Assembly: GCA_965218985.1 (NCBI GenBank)
Contig: CBDCMP010000007.1
Location: 1,178,001-1,242,000, forward strand
Reading direction: 5' to 3'
DNA length: 64,000 nucleotides
From: Pseudopedobacter sp965218985
Lineage (GTDB): Bacteria; Bacteroidota; Bacteroidia; Sphingobacteriales; Sphingobacteriaceae
Positions 46,633-54,991 of the stretch are shown here, piece by piece. Positions within the stretch are counted from its first letter, which is position 1. Each line of letters opens with the position of its first letter. Position numbers and translations under genes: made by a program. The notes beneath the pieces are model-generated. The model made no database searches. It was not told the DNA's origin and saw nothing but the letters and a program-made list of their open reading frames with translations.

Positions 46633-46899
46633 TTATTGTGTATTTAATGCGCTATTAGGATAATTCTTAACATTATGATAGCACATATCCTTTACTATGT
46701 TTCCAACCCAGTTGATGTCATTTGATATTTGTTTACCAACCATTTCCAAGGCAAAATCTGATGCGATTTCTAACGGAGTTAAATGATTATGATCATCTAT
46801 AATAGGTAAATCTTTTGCGTAATTATGATATAAGATTTGGCAGTATCAGAATAAAGCAAAAATAGTCATCAAAAACAGTTTCTTGGTTTTTAGATCCAT
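46633..46899 (-). pseudogene. Second uxaC copy with large internal deletion
   Basis: The ATG at 46899 opens MDLKTKK, and after a frame change reads YHNYAKDLPIIDDHNHLTPL, matching residues ~25-50 of the intact isomerase. Near 46751 it jumps directly to the C-terminal end: MVGKQISNDINWVGNIVKD, then stop at 46633 after LNTQ. About 370 residues have been lost at the junction. It cannot make an enzyme. Confidence 0.88.
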
Positions 46900-47015
46900 T
46901 AACGTTTAATTAGGTTAGGATAATGGAGTATTTATTCAATTCCTTCATCAAAGTTAAGATCAATGACGGGAAAAATAAAGCCTTTTTTGGCTATTTTTAA
47001 TCCAATTTATGCAAA
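46900..47015 (-). repeat. uxaC upstream region, copy 2 of a local duplication
   Basis: Counterpart of 45312-45429, keeping the TAACTTTG promoter element but with a damaged palindrome. Homology stops at about 47015, right where the small ORF at 46960-47103 changes character, so this is one duplication endpoint. Confidence 0.88.
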
Positions 47016-47103
47016 TAATTATTGTTAACGCGAATGAAGGTCTAAGTAAGGCATTATGTTTATCGACTACCGCCCTTTTCAATTCTTCTTTTTTTGTAGT
47101 CAT
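46960..47103 (-). pseudogene. Short ORF, possible 5' stub of a gene cut by the duplication
   Basis: The ATG at 47103 lies 22 bases after the YdeI-like gene's stop and opens MTTKKEELKRAVVDKHNALL, a plausible charged N terminus. After about 27 codons it runs into the duplicated uxaC promoter and ends at 46960. I do not recognise the family. It could be the head of a gene truncated by the duplication, or a chance ORF. Confidence 0.3.
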
Positions 47104-47124
47104 TAATTATTTATTCGCATCGAT

Positions 47125-47706
47125 TCACTTGTCTTCCAGTCCTTTTCCGTCGAGAATCCCTGGCATACATTTTTCAATTCTTGCTTCTCTTGTCTTTGCT
47201 TGTTTGGCAGAGGAAAAATAAAGCAGATACCCTCTTTGCCGTCCCGGCGTTAGTTCTTCGAACGCAGCTTTTAACTCCGGCCTACCATCTAATACATTCT
47301 GGAATTCTTTAGGCATTTTGAATTCAGATGTTTTTTTGAATGTAACTTTCAAACCTGATTTTTCGATTTCAATAGCTTCAAGTATATAATCTTTGATGAT
47401 CCCTCGCAGTTCTAAAATTTCTGAAATATTGGTGAAACGGATTTGCCGTCCTTCTTGAACATTTTCGGTCTGTTGAATTAAAATACCTTTTTTATCTTTT
47501 AATAAAACTCCTTTGAAAAACAGCAGTGCACAGTACTCTTTAAATCCGTGAATTAAAACAATATTACATTTTTGGTATGTATAACAAGGATGCATCCATT
47601 TGTAATCCTCATCTAAACTGCATTCAAGAATAATTGACCTGAGTAATCTCATTTCCTCTTGCCATTTTTTTGTTTTGTCTAAAAACAAATCAACTTTTGG
47701 ATTCAT
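47125..47706 (-). CDS. YdeI/OmdA-family DUF1801 protein
   Basis: The start is placed at 47706 (MNPKVDLFLDKTKKWQEEM), because the frame upstream overlaps the DoxX gene. The 193-residue protein has the DUF1801 N-terminal part (EDYKWMHPCYTYQKCNIVLI, CALLFFKGVLLKDKKGIL) and the OmdA/YdeI C-terminal part (FQNVLDGRPELKAAFEELTP, GYLLYFSSAKQAKTREARI). Function is unknown; members occur with SRPBCC and DoxX proteins. It is the last gene of the ArsR-headed operon, 10 bases after DoxX. Confidence 0.88.
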   Translation of the reverse strand: MNPKVDLFLDKTKKWQEEMRLLRSIILECSLDEDYKWMHPCYTYQKCNIVLIHGFKEYCALLFFKGVLLKDKKGILIQQTENVQEGRQIRFTNISEILELRGIIKDYILEAIEIEKSGLKVTFKKTSEFKMPKEFQNVLDGRPELKAAFEELTPGRQRGYLLYFSSAKQAKTREARIEKCMPGILDGKGLEDK

Positions 47707-47716
47707 AACTATCAAC

Positions 47717-48103
47717 TTATTGATTAATTGAATTGAATTTTCTATCATGAGGCCTGAAATACCAGGATAACATAATAAATACAATTTGGAAAGAAGGGCC
47801 AGCAATTGCTTTTGCGGCATAATCACTATTTGCCAAGTGCGAAAAAAGTGCTCCGGTCATCGCAAAGAAAAAACCTGCATAAGCCCATTCTTTAAGCAAT
47901 TTAAATCGTGGGATTAAAATAGCTATAACTCCAAGGATCTTCCAAACACCAATTATCGTCAAAAAATAAACCGGATAACCCAAGCCAGTAACAAGATCAA
48001 CCCATTCTTTTGTTCTAAGCGCTGCAAAGATCCCACTTTGCAACATTCCGATAGCTAACAAACCGGTGGCAAACCAGTAAATTATTTTTTCCCTCTTTTC
48101 CAT
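47717..48103 (-). CDS. DoxX-like membrane protein
   Basis: The 128-residue protein has four hydrophobic segments typical of DoxX_2/DoxD-like proteins: IIYWFATGLLAIGMLQSGIF, GYPVYFLTIIGVWKILGVIAIL, EWAYAGFFFAMTGALFSHL and AGPSFQIVFIMLSWYF. Such proteins are often linked to redox or quinone-related functions, but this group is uncharacterised. Its start lies seven bases after the SRPBCC stop and its end is 10 bases before the YdeI-like start, so it is co-transcribed. Confidence 0.88.
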   Translation of the reverse strand: MEKREKIIYWFATGLLAIGMLQSGIFAALRTKEWVDLVTGLGYPVYFLTIIGVWKILGVIAILIPRFKLLKEWAYAGFFFAMTGALFSHLANSDYAAKAIAGPSFQIVFIMLSWYFRPHDRKFNSINQ

Positions 48104-48109
48104 ATAGAA

Positions 48110-48574
48110 CTATTTTAAGTCTTTTACGATTTCTTGCAGTCGGTTATGTGCCATGTTTATTCCTTGTGCAAATGGTAATTGCAACATTTGGTCGCGGAGC
48201 GCAACATTTTCAAAAATGGTGTGTATCTTTAACTTACTTGTTTTGTCAGTGAGTTTTTCAAATTCATAAATCTCAAGCTGCACACCAAATGGCACATTCT
48301 CCATTTCAAATGTGCGTATGATCCTTTCATTAAGAATAAATTCATGAATTGTACCATTCGCACGAAACACCACCTTACCGTCATACATGGTTTCAAACTG
48401 GTAACTGCCATGTTTTTTACTTTCCAATTTCAGCACTTTTGTTCCCATCCATTTTTCAACTAACTCGGGTTCTGCATGTGCTTTGAAAAGCAATCCCAAC
48501 GGCAATTCAAATTCCCTTGTTATTATTAATTCTTGCTTGCCCTCTTCGGCATTGATTTTTGTTTTTTGCTCCAT
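48110..48574 (-). CDS. SRPBCC (START/AHSA1-like) domain protein
   Basis: The 154-residue protein has the SRPBCC fold sequence: ELIITREFELPLGLLFKAHA, ELVEKWMGTKVLKLES, GSYQFETMYDGKVVFRANG and EKLTDKTSKLKIHTIF. AHSA1/activator-type SRPBCC proteins bind small hydrophobic ligands; the ligand is unknown. The four-base gap to the ArsR stop shows tight coupling, as often seen for ArsR-SRPBCC pairs. Confidence 0.93.
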   Translation of the reverse strand: MEQKTKINAEEGKQELIITREFELPLGLLFKAHAEPELVEKWMGTKVLKLESKKHGSYQFETMYDGKVVFRANGTIHEFILNERIIRTFEMENVPFGVQLEIYEFEKLTDKTSKLKIHTIFENVALRDQMLQLPFAQGINMAHNRLQEIVKDLK

Positions 48575-48578
48575 TTCT

Positions 48579-48902
48579 TTATTCTTTTGATTTATAGGTT
48601 TTCATTACTGTCTCTAATTTGTTGAATCTGTCATCCCACATTTCGCGGAACGGCTCAATAAAGTCTGCAACTTCTTTCATTTTTTTAGGGTTTAAATGAT
48701 AAAAAATTTCTCTGCCGTTTTGCTCTTGTTTTAACAGTTCACATTCGGTGAGTATTTGCAAGTGTTTTGAAACCGTTGGCCTAGCCGTAGCAAAGTTTGC
48801 AGCTATGGCTCCGGCAGACATGGATTGGGAGGTCACCAGTAGAAGAATTGCCCTTCTTGTGGGATCTGATAGGGCTTGAAATACATCTCTTCTTAAATTC
48901 AT
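48579..48902 (-). CDS. ArsR-family winged-helix repressor
   Basis: The 107-residue protein has the ArsR DNA-binding part: DVFQALSDPTRRAILLLVTS, AGAIAANFATARPTVSKHLQ and QILTECELLKQEQNGREIFY with a winged-helix end. The usual metal-binding ELCVCDL cysteines are absent, so it does not look like a metal sensor; it belongs to the metal-independent branch found in front of SRPBCC genes. It probably autoregulates the operon through the two repeats just upstream. Confidence 0.95.
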   Translation of the reverse strand: MNLRRDVFQALSDPTRRAILLLVTSQSMSAGAIAANFATARPTVSKHLQILTECELLKQEQNGREIFYHLNPKKMKEVADFIEPFREMWDDRFNKLETVMKTYKSKE

Positions 48903-48905
48903 AAT

Positions 48906-48952
48906 GTAGCTATTTGACTACAAATATACATGTAGCTAATTAACTACGCAAA
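48906..48952 (-). promoter_or_regulatory. Promoter of the arsR operon with two operator repeats
   Basis: On the minus strand a -33 TTTG (48949-48952) and -7 TATATTTG (48921-48928) are spaced by exactly 20 bases, a textbook Bacteroidota promoter. Two 16-base near-palindromes flank the -7: GTAGCTATTTGACTAC (48906-48921) and GTAGCTAATTAACTAC (48932-48947), 26 bases apart centre to centre, differing at two positions. They are natural sites for the ArsR product, and the position predicts autorepression. Confidence 0.8.
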
Positions 48953-49004
48953 TTTATTTTAGATTATTTTAAGTGAAGAAAATTGACAGGTTGGATTTAC
49001 TATT

Positions 49005-49425
49005 TTGATTTCGTTTGAGCATCATCTGACCACATAACTGCGTAAAGACCACTTCCATGCGCTTGCGGGTAGATTTGAAAACGAATGGTCAGTGCCGATG
49101 ATCCTTCTGATTGCCTCTTTTGGGTGTTTCCAGGATGATATTGGCACTGATGAACTAATCCAACTGCCATTCAGCTGAGAAATATAACCCTTATCGCCCA
49201 TCAAAAATCAAGAACCGGGCCCGCTACTTGCGCCCTTTGTTATAATTGGTGGTGTGGACAAGATTGGAAAAGTCATCCCTGTAATCGCTTTTCAGCCTGG
49301 CCAAAAACCAGCTTTCGCTATCGATGCCCAAACATTCCTGGCACAGAGATAATGTGATGATCTCATTATCTGAAAACTTAGGTTCGCGGAGATAAAAATG
49401 AAGGTTTCCCCCTTTGCTTTTTTAC
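49005..49425 (-). pseudogene. Remnant of a DDE transposase (IS982/IS4-like)
   Basis: In changing frames the sequence reads REPKFSDNEIITLSLCQECL, GIDSESWFLARLKSDYRDDF, then GDKGYIS and, after a shift, ETPKRGNQKDH and STRKRMEVVFTQLCGQMMLK. Those are N- and C-terminal parts of one transposase with the middle missing, plus stops. The exact IS family is unsure. No terminal repeats were found. Confidence 0.65.
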
Positions 49426-49584
49426 TTTACGGATATTCCAAATATAAGAAAGTGTCGTATTTATTTTTCAACTTGATCTTACCCGACTAATTAATCTGGT
49501 TTTGCCTTCCTGGATATATTCCTTTATCCGTATATGAAATTAGAATACTCGACCCATACATTAAAAAATAACATATCATGAACA

Positions 49585-49794
49585 TCAAACAGAATTAGAT
49601 TCGAAGATACTTAAATGCTTCAAATCATCAATTAATAAAAAGACCAGCATCACCATAAAAATGATGTAAAATAAAATTTTTGGGACTGTTTTGTTAAAAT
49701 GTTCCAGCTGCTGAGTGAGATTTTCTATTTCTTCTGCACTTAAACAAATATTTTCTGGCACCAGATTTTGAATATCGCCGTTAACCTCTTGCAT
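49585..49794 (-). CDS. Small membrane protein, unknown function
   Basis: I take the ATG at 49794 (MQEVNGDIQNLVPENICLSA) as the start; an ATG at 49854 is possible. The 69-residue product has a soluble acidic/helical N-terminal half (SAEEIENLTQQLEHFN) and one transmembrane segment (ILFYIIFMVMLVFLLI). No family is recognised. It stands alone between the transposase remnant and the lyase-like gene. Confidence 0.5.
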   Translation of the reverse strand: MQEVNGDIQNLVPENICLSAEEIENLTQQLEHFNKTVPKILFYIIFMVMLVFLLIDDLKHLSIFESNSV

Positions 49795-50025
49795 TTTTAT
49801 ATCCCGTTTTATGTAAAATATACTAAATTCACGTTCAACCTTAAATATCTCCATTTTTTAGATTGATCTTATTTAAGTGCCCAACTGATTTTTCAACAAT
49901 TAAAATATTGAAAATTAAAAGATTAGCCCACATACTAACAATAAATTATTAGAAGGTTTAAAGCTCCTGCAACATTTCCAAAATTCTTTCGTAACATGAT
50001 TTTTATTGAAATCTATTATCTAATA

Positions 50026-50913
50026 ATGAAAAGTTTATTGAAAGTGTCTTTCGCAAGTGTTGTATTGCTAAGTGTGTTACCGTTAATTTCCTGCCAGAAA
50101 GATTCCTTTCAGGAAGTGGAGAAAAGTTTGCAGGATTCTATTCCTGTTGCAAAGGTAGAGCAAACCCGATCATCTTATAATTTGTCGCCTTTTTTTGATG
50201 CTGACCTAAGCACTCGGAAAAATCTGTCGGCCTACCAAAAAACAGCTTCTGCTTTCAGTGCCATGATTATTAATCCGGGCCGCATGAAAATAGTTTCTGA
50301 CCCTGTATTTGGTAGTAAAAGAAAAGTTTTATTGATGGATGTAAAACGCGGAGACAATGCAGGTGTCACTGAAAATCCGCGGGCACAGGTGCAAACGCCC
50401 ATGCAGTATCATGAGGGTCAGGATGTGTGGATTGGTTTTTCGGTTTACTTCCCAAGAACTATCTGGACCTATTTTTTAACCTTTTCCGAATTATACGGCG
50501 CTCCTTATCAGGGAAGTTCTCCGTTTAGGTTAGGCATCCAGGAAAGTAACGTCATCATTGATTATAATAAAAAAACACAATGGAAACAGCCTATGCAAGC
50601 CGGGAAATGGTATGATTTTGTTTATCACGAGGTGTTAAGCAAAAATGCCTCTAAAGGTTTGGCTCAGGCTTATATGCGTATACAGGGTGCTTCCAAATTC
50701 ACAGAAATACTGAAACCGACCCATATGGCTACCATAACTTCGGCTAATTTTGAAGGACCGCAGTATCATAAGCTCGCTTGCTATTATGATAAAGATAATA
50801 CCTACACCAACGATAGCAGAAAATCGCATGTCAATAATGTGCAGGTATATTTCACTAATCATAAGGTTGGCAGCAATTTTAACGAGGTTGCGCCCGCTTA
50901 CCTGCACAAATAG
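50026..50913 (+). CDS. Lipoprotein of the heparin-lyase-I-like polysaccharide lyase family
   Basis: The ATG at 50026 is chosen as it gives a lipoprotein signal (LLSVLPLISC). The mature 295-residue protein resembles the Polysacc_lyase (PF14099) jelly-roll group: RNLSAYQKTASAF, then VLLMDVKRGDNAGVTENPRA, VWIGFSVYFPRTIW, RLGIQESNVIIDYN and GKWYDFVYHEVLS. Such enzymes eliminate glycosidic bonds next to uronic acids. A location right before an exopolysaccharide locus suggests trimming or turnover of the cell's own polymer, but the gene is isolated by a strong terminator and may have its own role. Catalytic residues cannot be assigned by eye. Confidence 0.75.
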   Translation: MKSLLKVSFASVVLLSVLPLISCQKDSFQEVEKSLQDSIPVAKVEQTRSSYNLSPFFDADLSTRKNLSAYQKTASAFSAMIINPGRMKIVSDPVFGSKRKVLLMDVKRGDNAGVTENPRAQVQTPMQYHEGQDVWIGFSVYFPRTIWTYFLTFSELYGAPYQGSSPFRLGIQESNVIIDYNKKTQWKQPMQAGKWYDFVYHEVLSKNASKGLAQAYMRIQGASKFTEILKPTHMATITSANFEGPQYHKLACYYDKDNTYTNDSRKSHVNNVQVYFTNHKVGSNFNEVAPAYLHK

Positions 50914-50932
50914 AAATTTATTTAAATTCAGA

Positions 50933-50963
50933 TTTTACCACCTTAGCTATTAAGGTGGTAAAA
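50933..50963. terminator. Strong bidirectional hairpin after the lyase-like gene
   Basis: TTTTACCACCTTA (50933-50945) and TAAGGTGGTAAAA (50951-50963) pair perfectly over 13 bases with a five-base loop. Sitting 19 bases after the stop, it separates the lyase-like gene from the exopolysaccharide genes. Confidence 0.85.
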
Positions 50964-51013
50964 ACCATTCATCTGAAAATTTAGTATACTATAGTTAATC
51001 ATTCATTAGCTAT

Positions 51014-53173
51014 ATGATGCCCTCAAAAAGCCAACTTAACTATTCCACTTCCACATTTTCGTCCAAATATCTATCAGGTGGAAGAAAAAAATTTGCCATA
51101 ATCTTCCTTTTTGTTCTGATTGTAGTTACTGTTTTAGATATAGTATTTCACACTCCCCGATATGATGCAAACAGCCCTATCAGCATAAAAAAAAATGCCG
51201 ATTTTAAATCAAATACCAACTCCGACGATAATTTTAAAAAGCAATATTTGTCCCGGTTAAATTCAGCTATTTTAAAAACAGAAATTGCAAAACAGCTAAA
51301 TTTAACCGCTGTATTTTACAGAAAAAATTTCCTGAAAAATAGTGAATGGTTTGGTGAAGACTTACCTGTAAAAGTAGAATTGATAAAAAATGAGGCTATT
51401 GAAACGGAAAGCTTCATTCTTAAAGATTTCAATGAAACTTCTTTTGAACTGGTGAGCAATGACGAAAGTAAAACCTATCGCTTTAAACAACTTATCACCC
51501 GACCGGGGGTAAAATTTAAAATCTTAAAAACTTCTTTATCTCCTGTCCCACCGCCAGATTTGGTTTTAAAAATCTCAGGTCTAAAAAAAACGGTGGATCA
51601 TCTGGATAAAACAATAGAGATAACAGCGGCTAATGCTGATAGCAGCAAAATAAATATAAAAGTGCAAGCCGCCAGTAAAGAAAAAGCTGCGGTAATTTTA
51701 AATAGCCTATATCAATTAAGTCTTAAAAATTATGTTAGCGATAAAACGGGTTTTAAAGCACTGGACTTTATCCAAAAGCAGTTGAGCGATTTGCAACGGG
51801 ATTTTTCTTCCTACAAAAAAAATATCTCCAGAATAAAAGCTAACCCCAAGCAAATTACTGCCATGGGTTCTCCATCTTCTGTGAGCGTAGCCGAAGCCAG
51901 AAAACAGCTGAATATTTTGAAATCGTTAACACCTTACACACAAAACGCTACTTCTCAATTTTCTTTATTTCCTGATAATTACGGTATCCGGGATGACCGT
52001 TTGAACGATTTAATCAACAAGATGAACACCATCCAGGTGGAGAAACAAGACATTTTAGGCCAGGAAGAAGGCACTGCCATGCTGCCCAAACTGAACAGAG
52101 AAATTGTAGTGCTAAATACAGATATAAAAGCAAGAATTGCTAATCAAAATGAAGAATATTGGCAAGTGCTGAATCCGGAAAAAAGAGAGAATAAAAAAAC
52201 AGAGAATAAAAATATTGCTCAGCAACTTAAAGAATTAGAGAGAAATCATCAGGCAAGATTAAAGTTGTATTTCTATCTGCTAAATAAACAGGATGAGATA
52301 CGTTCTTTAAAAACCAAGGCCACTATTTTTGCTGATCGTTTAGAAAAACCTGTTATTACTTACAGCAGCTCTAAATTCGTATATGTTTTATACGCTATAC
52401 TGGCTGTTTTATGCCTTGCCTTTTTACTTGTTTTTAAATCCGAGACCAGTAAAGAAGATTCTTTTATAAAAGCGGGTGCGCTTAAAAGTGCCACACTTAT
52501 TCCTGTGCTTACGCCGATAAAATTTTATAGCCATTTTGGAAGAATAATTTTGCCTTCAGGAGCAGATTCACAAACAGGACAACAGATTAAAGAAATCAGT
52601 GATTTATTGATTCGTGAGCTATCCAATTCTCAGAAGAAAGTAATGGTGATAAGTTCTTATACAAAAAACTCCGGAAAAACTTTTACCAGCACCAACTTGG
52701 CGAATGCCATTGCGCTTGATGGGAAAAAAGTGGTGCTGTTAGATACCTGTATCCAAAACAATAAAGCACAGGAGCTATTGAGTGTTAGACCTAAATTTGG
52801 CCTAACCGACTATGTAAATAATCAGAAAATTCATTCTTCAAGTATTATTGAAAAAACCAATTTATCTGGTAACCTTTCTTTTATCAGCCCTGGAACGCTG
52901 GATATGCCAACAGCACAACTATTTTCTAATCCCAGAATGGCTAAATTAATTTTATACCTGAGAAACAAATTCGATTGCATCATGATCAAATCCGATGAAT
53001 TTGAAGATTTTTTTCATTTAAATAACTCCAAAAACTTAATCAGCATCTGGATCAATATCCTTAATGAAAACAAAATCAGCGTTAGCCAATTAAGGATTTT
53101 TGAACATTTTGTGAGTTCTCAAGAGGCTGAAAAAAGGTTTTTACTGCTAAACCAAGCGGTAACACCTAACTAA
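51014..53173 (+). CDS. Wzz/BY-kinase-like exopolysaccharide co-polymerase with degenerate kinase domain
   Basis: The 719-residue protein has the polysaccharide co-polymerase plan. There is a first membrane segment (FAIIFLFVLIVVTVLDIVF, about 27-45), a long periplasmic coiled-coil part, a second membrane segment (FVYVLYAILAVLCLAFLLVF, about 455-475) and a cytoplasmic BY-kinase-like domain (about 515-719). In that domain the P-loop reads SSYTKNSGKTFTSTNLA. The second motif reads VVLLDTCIQ instead of a DxD form, Walker B reads FDCIMIKSDEFED without the usual acidic VIIDTPP, and the C terminus has no tyrosine cluster. It is therefore likely a chain-length regulator with weak or no kinase activity. 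It opens the biosynthetic locus. Confidence 0.82.
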   Translation: MMPSKSQLNYSTSTFSSKYLSGGRKKFAIIFLFVLIVVTVLDIVFHTPRYDANSPISIKKNADFKSNTNSDDNFKKQYLSRLNSAILKTEIAKQLNLTAVFYRKNFLKNSEWFGEDLPVKVELIKNEAIETESFILKDFNETSFELVSNDESKTYRFKQLITRPGVKFKILKTSLSPVPPPDLVLKISGLKKTVDHLDKTIEITAANADSSKINIKVQAASKEKAAVILNSLYQLSLKNYVSDKTGFKALDFIQKQLSDLQRDFSSYKKNISRIKANPKQITAMGSPSSVSVAEARKQLNILKSLTPYTQNATSQFSLFPDNYGIRDDRLNDLINKMNTIQVEKQDILGQEEGTAMLPKLNREIVVLNTDIKARIANQNEEYWQVLNPEKRENKKTENKNIAQQLKELERNHQARLKLYFYLLNKQDEIRSLKTKATIFADRLEKPVITYSSSKFVYVLYAILAVLCLAFLLVFKSETSKEDSFIKAGALKSATLIPVLTPIKFYSHFGRIILPSGADSQTGQQIKEISDLLIRELSNSQKKVMVISSYTKNSGKTFTSTNLANAIALDGKKVVLLDTCIQNNKAQELLSVRPKFGLTDYVNNQKIHSSSIIEKTNLSGNLSFISPGTLDMPTAQLFSNPRMAKLILYLRNKFDCIMIKSDEFEDFFHLNNSKNLISIWINILNENKISVSQLRIFEHFVSSQEAEKRFLLLNQAVTPN

Positions 53174-53297
53174 ATATCATGTTTTAAAAACCGTTGCTCT
53201 GTAAATCTCGTTAATGATTTACCAAGTAAAGATCTCACTTAAATATCTTTATCTTAAAGAAAAGTATAAACACGTAAAATTAATTAACTCTCTCATC

Positions 53298-53804
53298 ATG
53301 AAAACATTTAATTTCAACAAAAAAGGGATCTTCTGGATCCTCGGCGTAAGTTTAATCGGATTATCTTTTACTTATGCCTCCCTACCTAAAAAAAACACTA
53401 AAGCATACAAAACTGCGGCGATAAATGAAAACAAACTAATAGCCAAAGCTTCAAACGCAAAGGTGGATTTAAAAGCAATTTCTTTAAATAACATCGAATT
53501 TGACTTCGATAAATCTACCATCCGTACCGAATCTTACAAAGAATTAGACCGCATAGCCAAGCTATTAAAAGAAAACGACGGTTCTATTAAACTTGCAGGC
53601 CATGCTGATAATATTGGCGAGTATGTGTACAACTGGAATTTATCAAAAAGAAGAGCCCAGGCCGTTAAAGATTATCTAATGGATAAAGGTGCCAATGCTT
53701 CAAAAATTGCTGCGACCGAATACGGCGATACCAAACCTATCGCTACCAATGCAACAGCCGATGGCCGCCAAAAAAACAGAAGAGTAGAAATGGTATTTCC
53801 ATAG
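53298..53804 (+). CDS. OmpA-family peptidoglycan-binding protein
   Basis: The ATG at 53298 (MKTFNFNKKGIFWILGVSLI) gives an N-terminal hydrophobic helix; the earlier upstream extension looks non-coding. The 168-residue protein ends in an OmpA C-terminal domain: NNIEFDFDKSTIRTESYKEL, GHADNIGEYVYNWNLSKRRA and DGRQKNRRVEMVF. The Asp/Arg pair that binds diaminopimelate is present (DNIGE.. and LSKRRAQ). It would tie the envelope to peptidoglycan. Its position between the co-polymerase and epimerase genes suggests a link with polymer export or anchoring. Confidence 0.9.
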   Translation: MKTFNFNKKGIFWILGVSLIGLSFTYASLPKKNTKAYKTAAINENKLIAKASNAKVDLKAISLNNIEFDFDKSTIRTESYKELDRIAKLLKENDGSIKLAGHADNIGEYVYNWNLSKRRAQAVKDYLMDKGANASKIAATEYGDTKPIATNATADGRQKNRRVEMVFP

Positions 53805-53837
53805 TACGTAATTTGCCAGCGAAACATTTTACTGAAG

Positions 53838-54920
53838 ATGAAGATACTTGTAACCGGAGCGGCTGGTTTTATAGGACTGCACCTTTGCCTGAGCTTACTC
53901 AAAAAAGGTCATGAATTGGTTGGATTGGATAATATTAATGATTATTACGATCCCAACCTGAAATTAAAAAGACTTGAATCATTAGGAATAAAGTTGGCAA
54001 CAGAACACAAAGGCAAAAAGTTGCAAAGTGATGTTCACGCCAACTTTATTTTTGTAAAAGCCGATCTTAAAGATACCGAAACCATTCTATCCCTATTTGA
54101 AACAGAGAAATTTGATGCCGTATGTAATCTTGCCGCCCAGGCAGGTGTAAGGTATTCTTTGGAAAACCCATCCGTCTATATAGAAAGTAATGTTTCAGGT
54201 TTTTTAAACATTTTAGAAGGATGCAGGCATACCAAAGTTAAACATCTGGTTTTTGCCAGCAGTTCAAGCGTTTACGGCCTTAATAATAAAATGCCTCTTA
54301 GGGCCAGTGAGTCTACAGAACATCCGATAAGTTTGTACGCAGCAACCAAAAAATCAAACGAAATGATGGCCCATTGCTACAGCTACCTCTTCAATTTGCC
54401 GGTTACAGGCTTAAGATTTTTTACGGTTTACGGTCCCTGGGGCCGGCCAGATATGGCATTATTCAAATTTACCAAAGCCATCACAGAAGATAAACCTGTT
54501 GACATTTATAATAACGGCAGTATGGTTAGAGATTTCACTTACGTGGATGATATTGTGGAAGGCATTGTAAGGGTAATCAGTAAAGCTCCGGCACCAAATG
54601 AAAACTGGAATGCTGAGCAACCGGATCCGTCTTCATCGGCGGCGGCCTACAAAATATATAATATTGGCAATTCTTCTCCTGTGCAATTAATGGATTATGT
54701 TAAAGGAATTGAAAAAGCGCTAAACAAAGAAGCCATCAAAAACTTTTTGCCCTTGCAACCGGGCGACGTTTTAGAAACATTTGCCGATATGAAACCTCTC
54801 AACAAGGATTTCGATTATCAGCCCGCTACCAAATTACAGGACGGTATCAATTCATTTATCGATTGGTATACAGATTACTATGAGATAGAAACTGTTGCTC
54901 GTAAACCAGAAAATGTTTAG
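53838..54920 (+). CDS. UDP-glucuronate 4-epimerase-like NAD-dependent epimerase
   Basis: The 360-residue protein is an extended SDR of the CapI/GAE group. It has TGAAGFIGLH at the N terminus, DNINDYYDPNLK, the S-x-x-x-Y catalytic region ASSSSVYGLNNKMP, and YAATKK (Tyr167, Lys171). Also present are RFFTVYGPWGRPDMALFKFT, VRDFTYVDDIVEG and PLQPGDVLETFADM. It interconverts UDP-glucuronate and UDP-galacturonate, so the polymer likely contains galacturonic acid. Thirty-three bases separate it from the OmpA gene. Confidence 0.92.
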   Translation: MKILVTGAAGFIGLHLCLSLLKKGHELVGLDNINDYYDPNLKLKRLESLGIKLATEHKGKKLQSDVHANFIFVKADLKDTETILSLFETEKFDAVCNLAAQAGVRYSLENPSVYIESNVSGFLNILEGCRHTKVKHLVFASSSSVYGLNNKMPLRASESTEHPISLYAATKKSNEMMAHCYSYLFNLPVTGLRFFTVYGPWGRPDMALFKFTKAITEDKPVDIYNNGSMVRDFTYVDDIVEGIVRVISKAPAPNENWNAEQPDPSSSAAAYKIYNIGNSSPVQLMDYVKGIEKALNKEAIKNFLPLQPGDVLETFADMKPLNKDFDYQPATKLQDGINSFIDWYTDYYEIETVARKPENV

Positions 54921-54991
54921 CACTGGCAGAAAACTCAGCTGATAAGACAAGAAAATAATTCCGTAATTCGCAGTTTATAAATAAAAACTTT

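Noticed and set aside
49794..49854. Longer start at 49854 for the small membrane protein
   Set aside because: The extra 20 residues look like an untranslated leader; both remain possible, but 49794 gives the cleaner N terminus.
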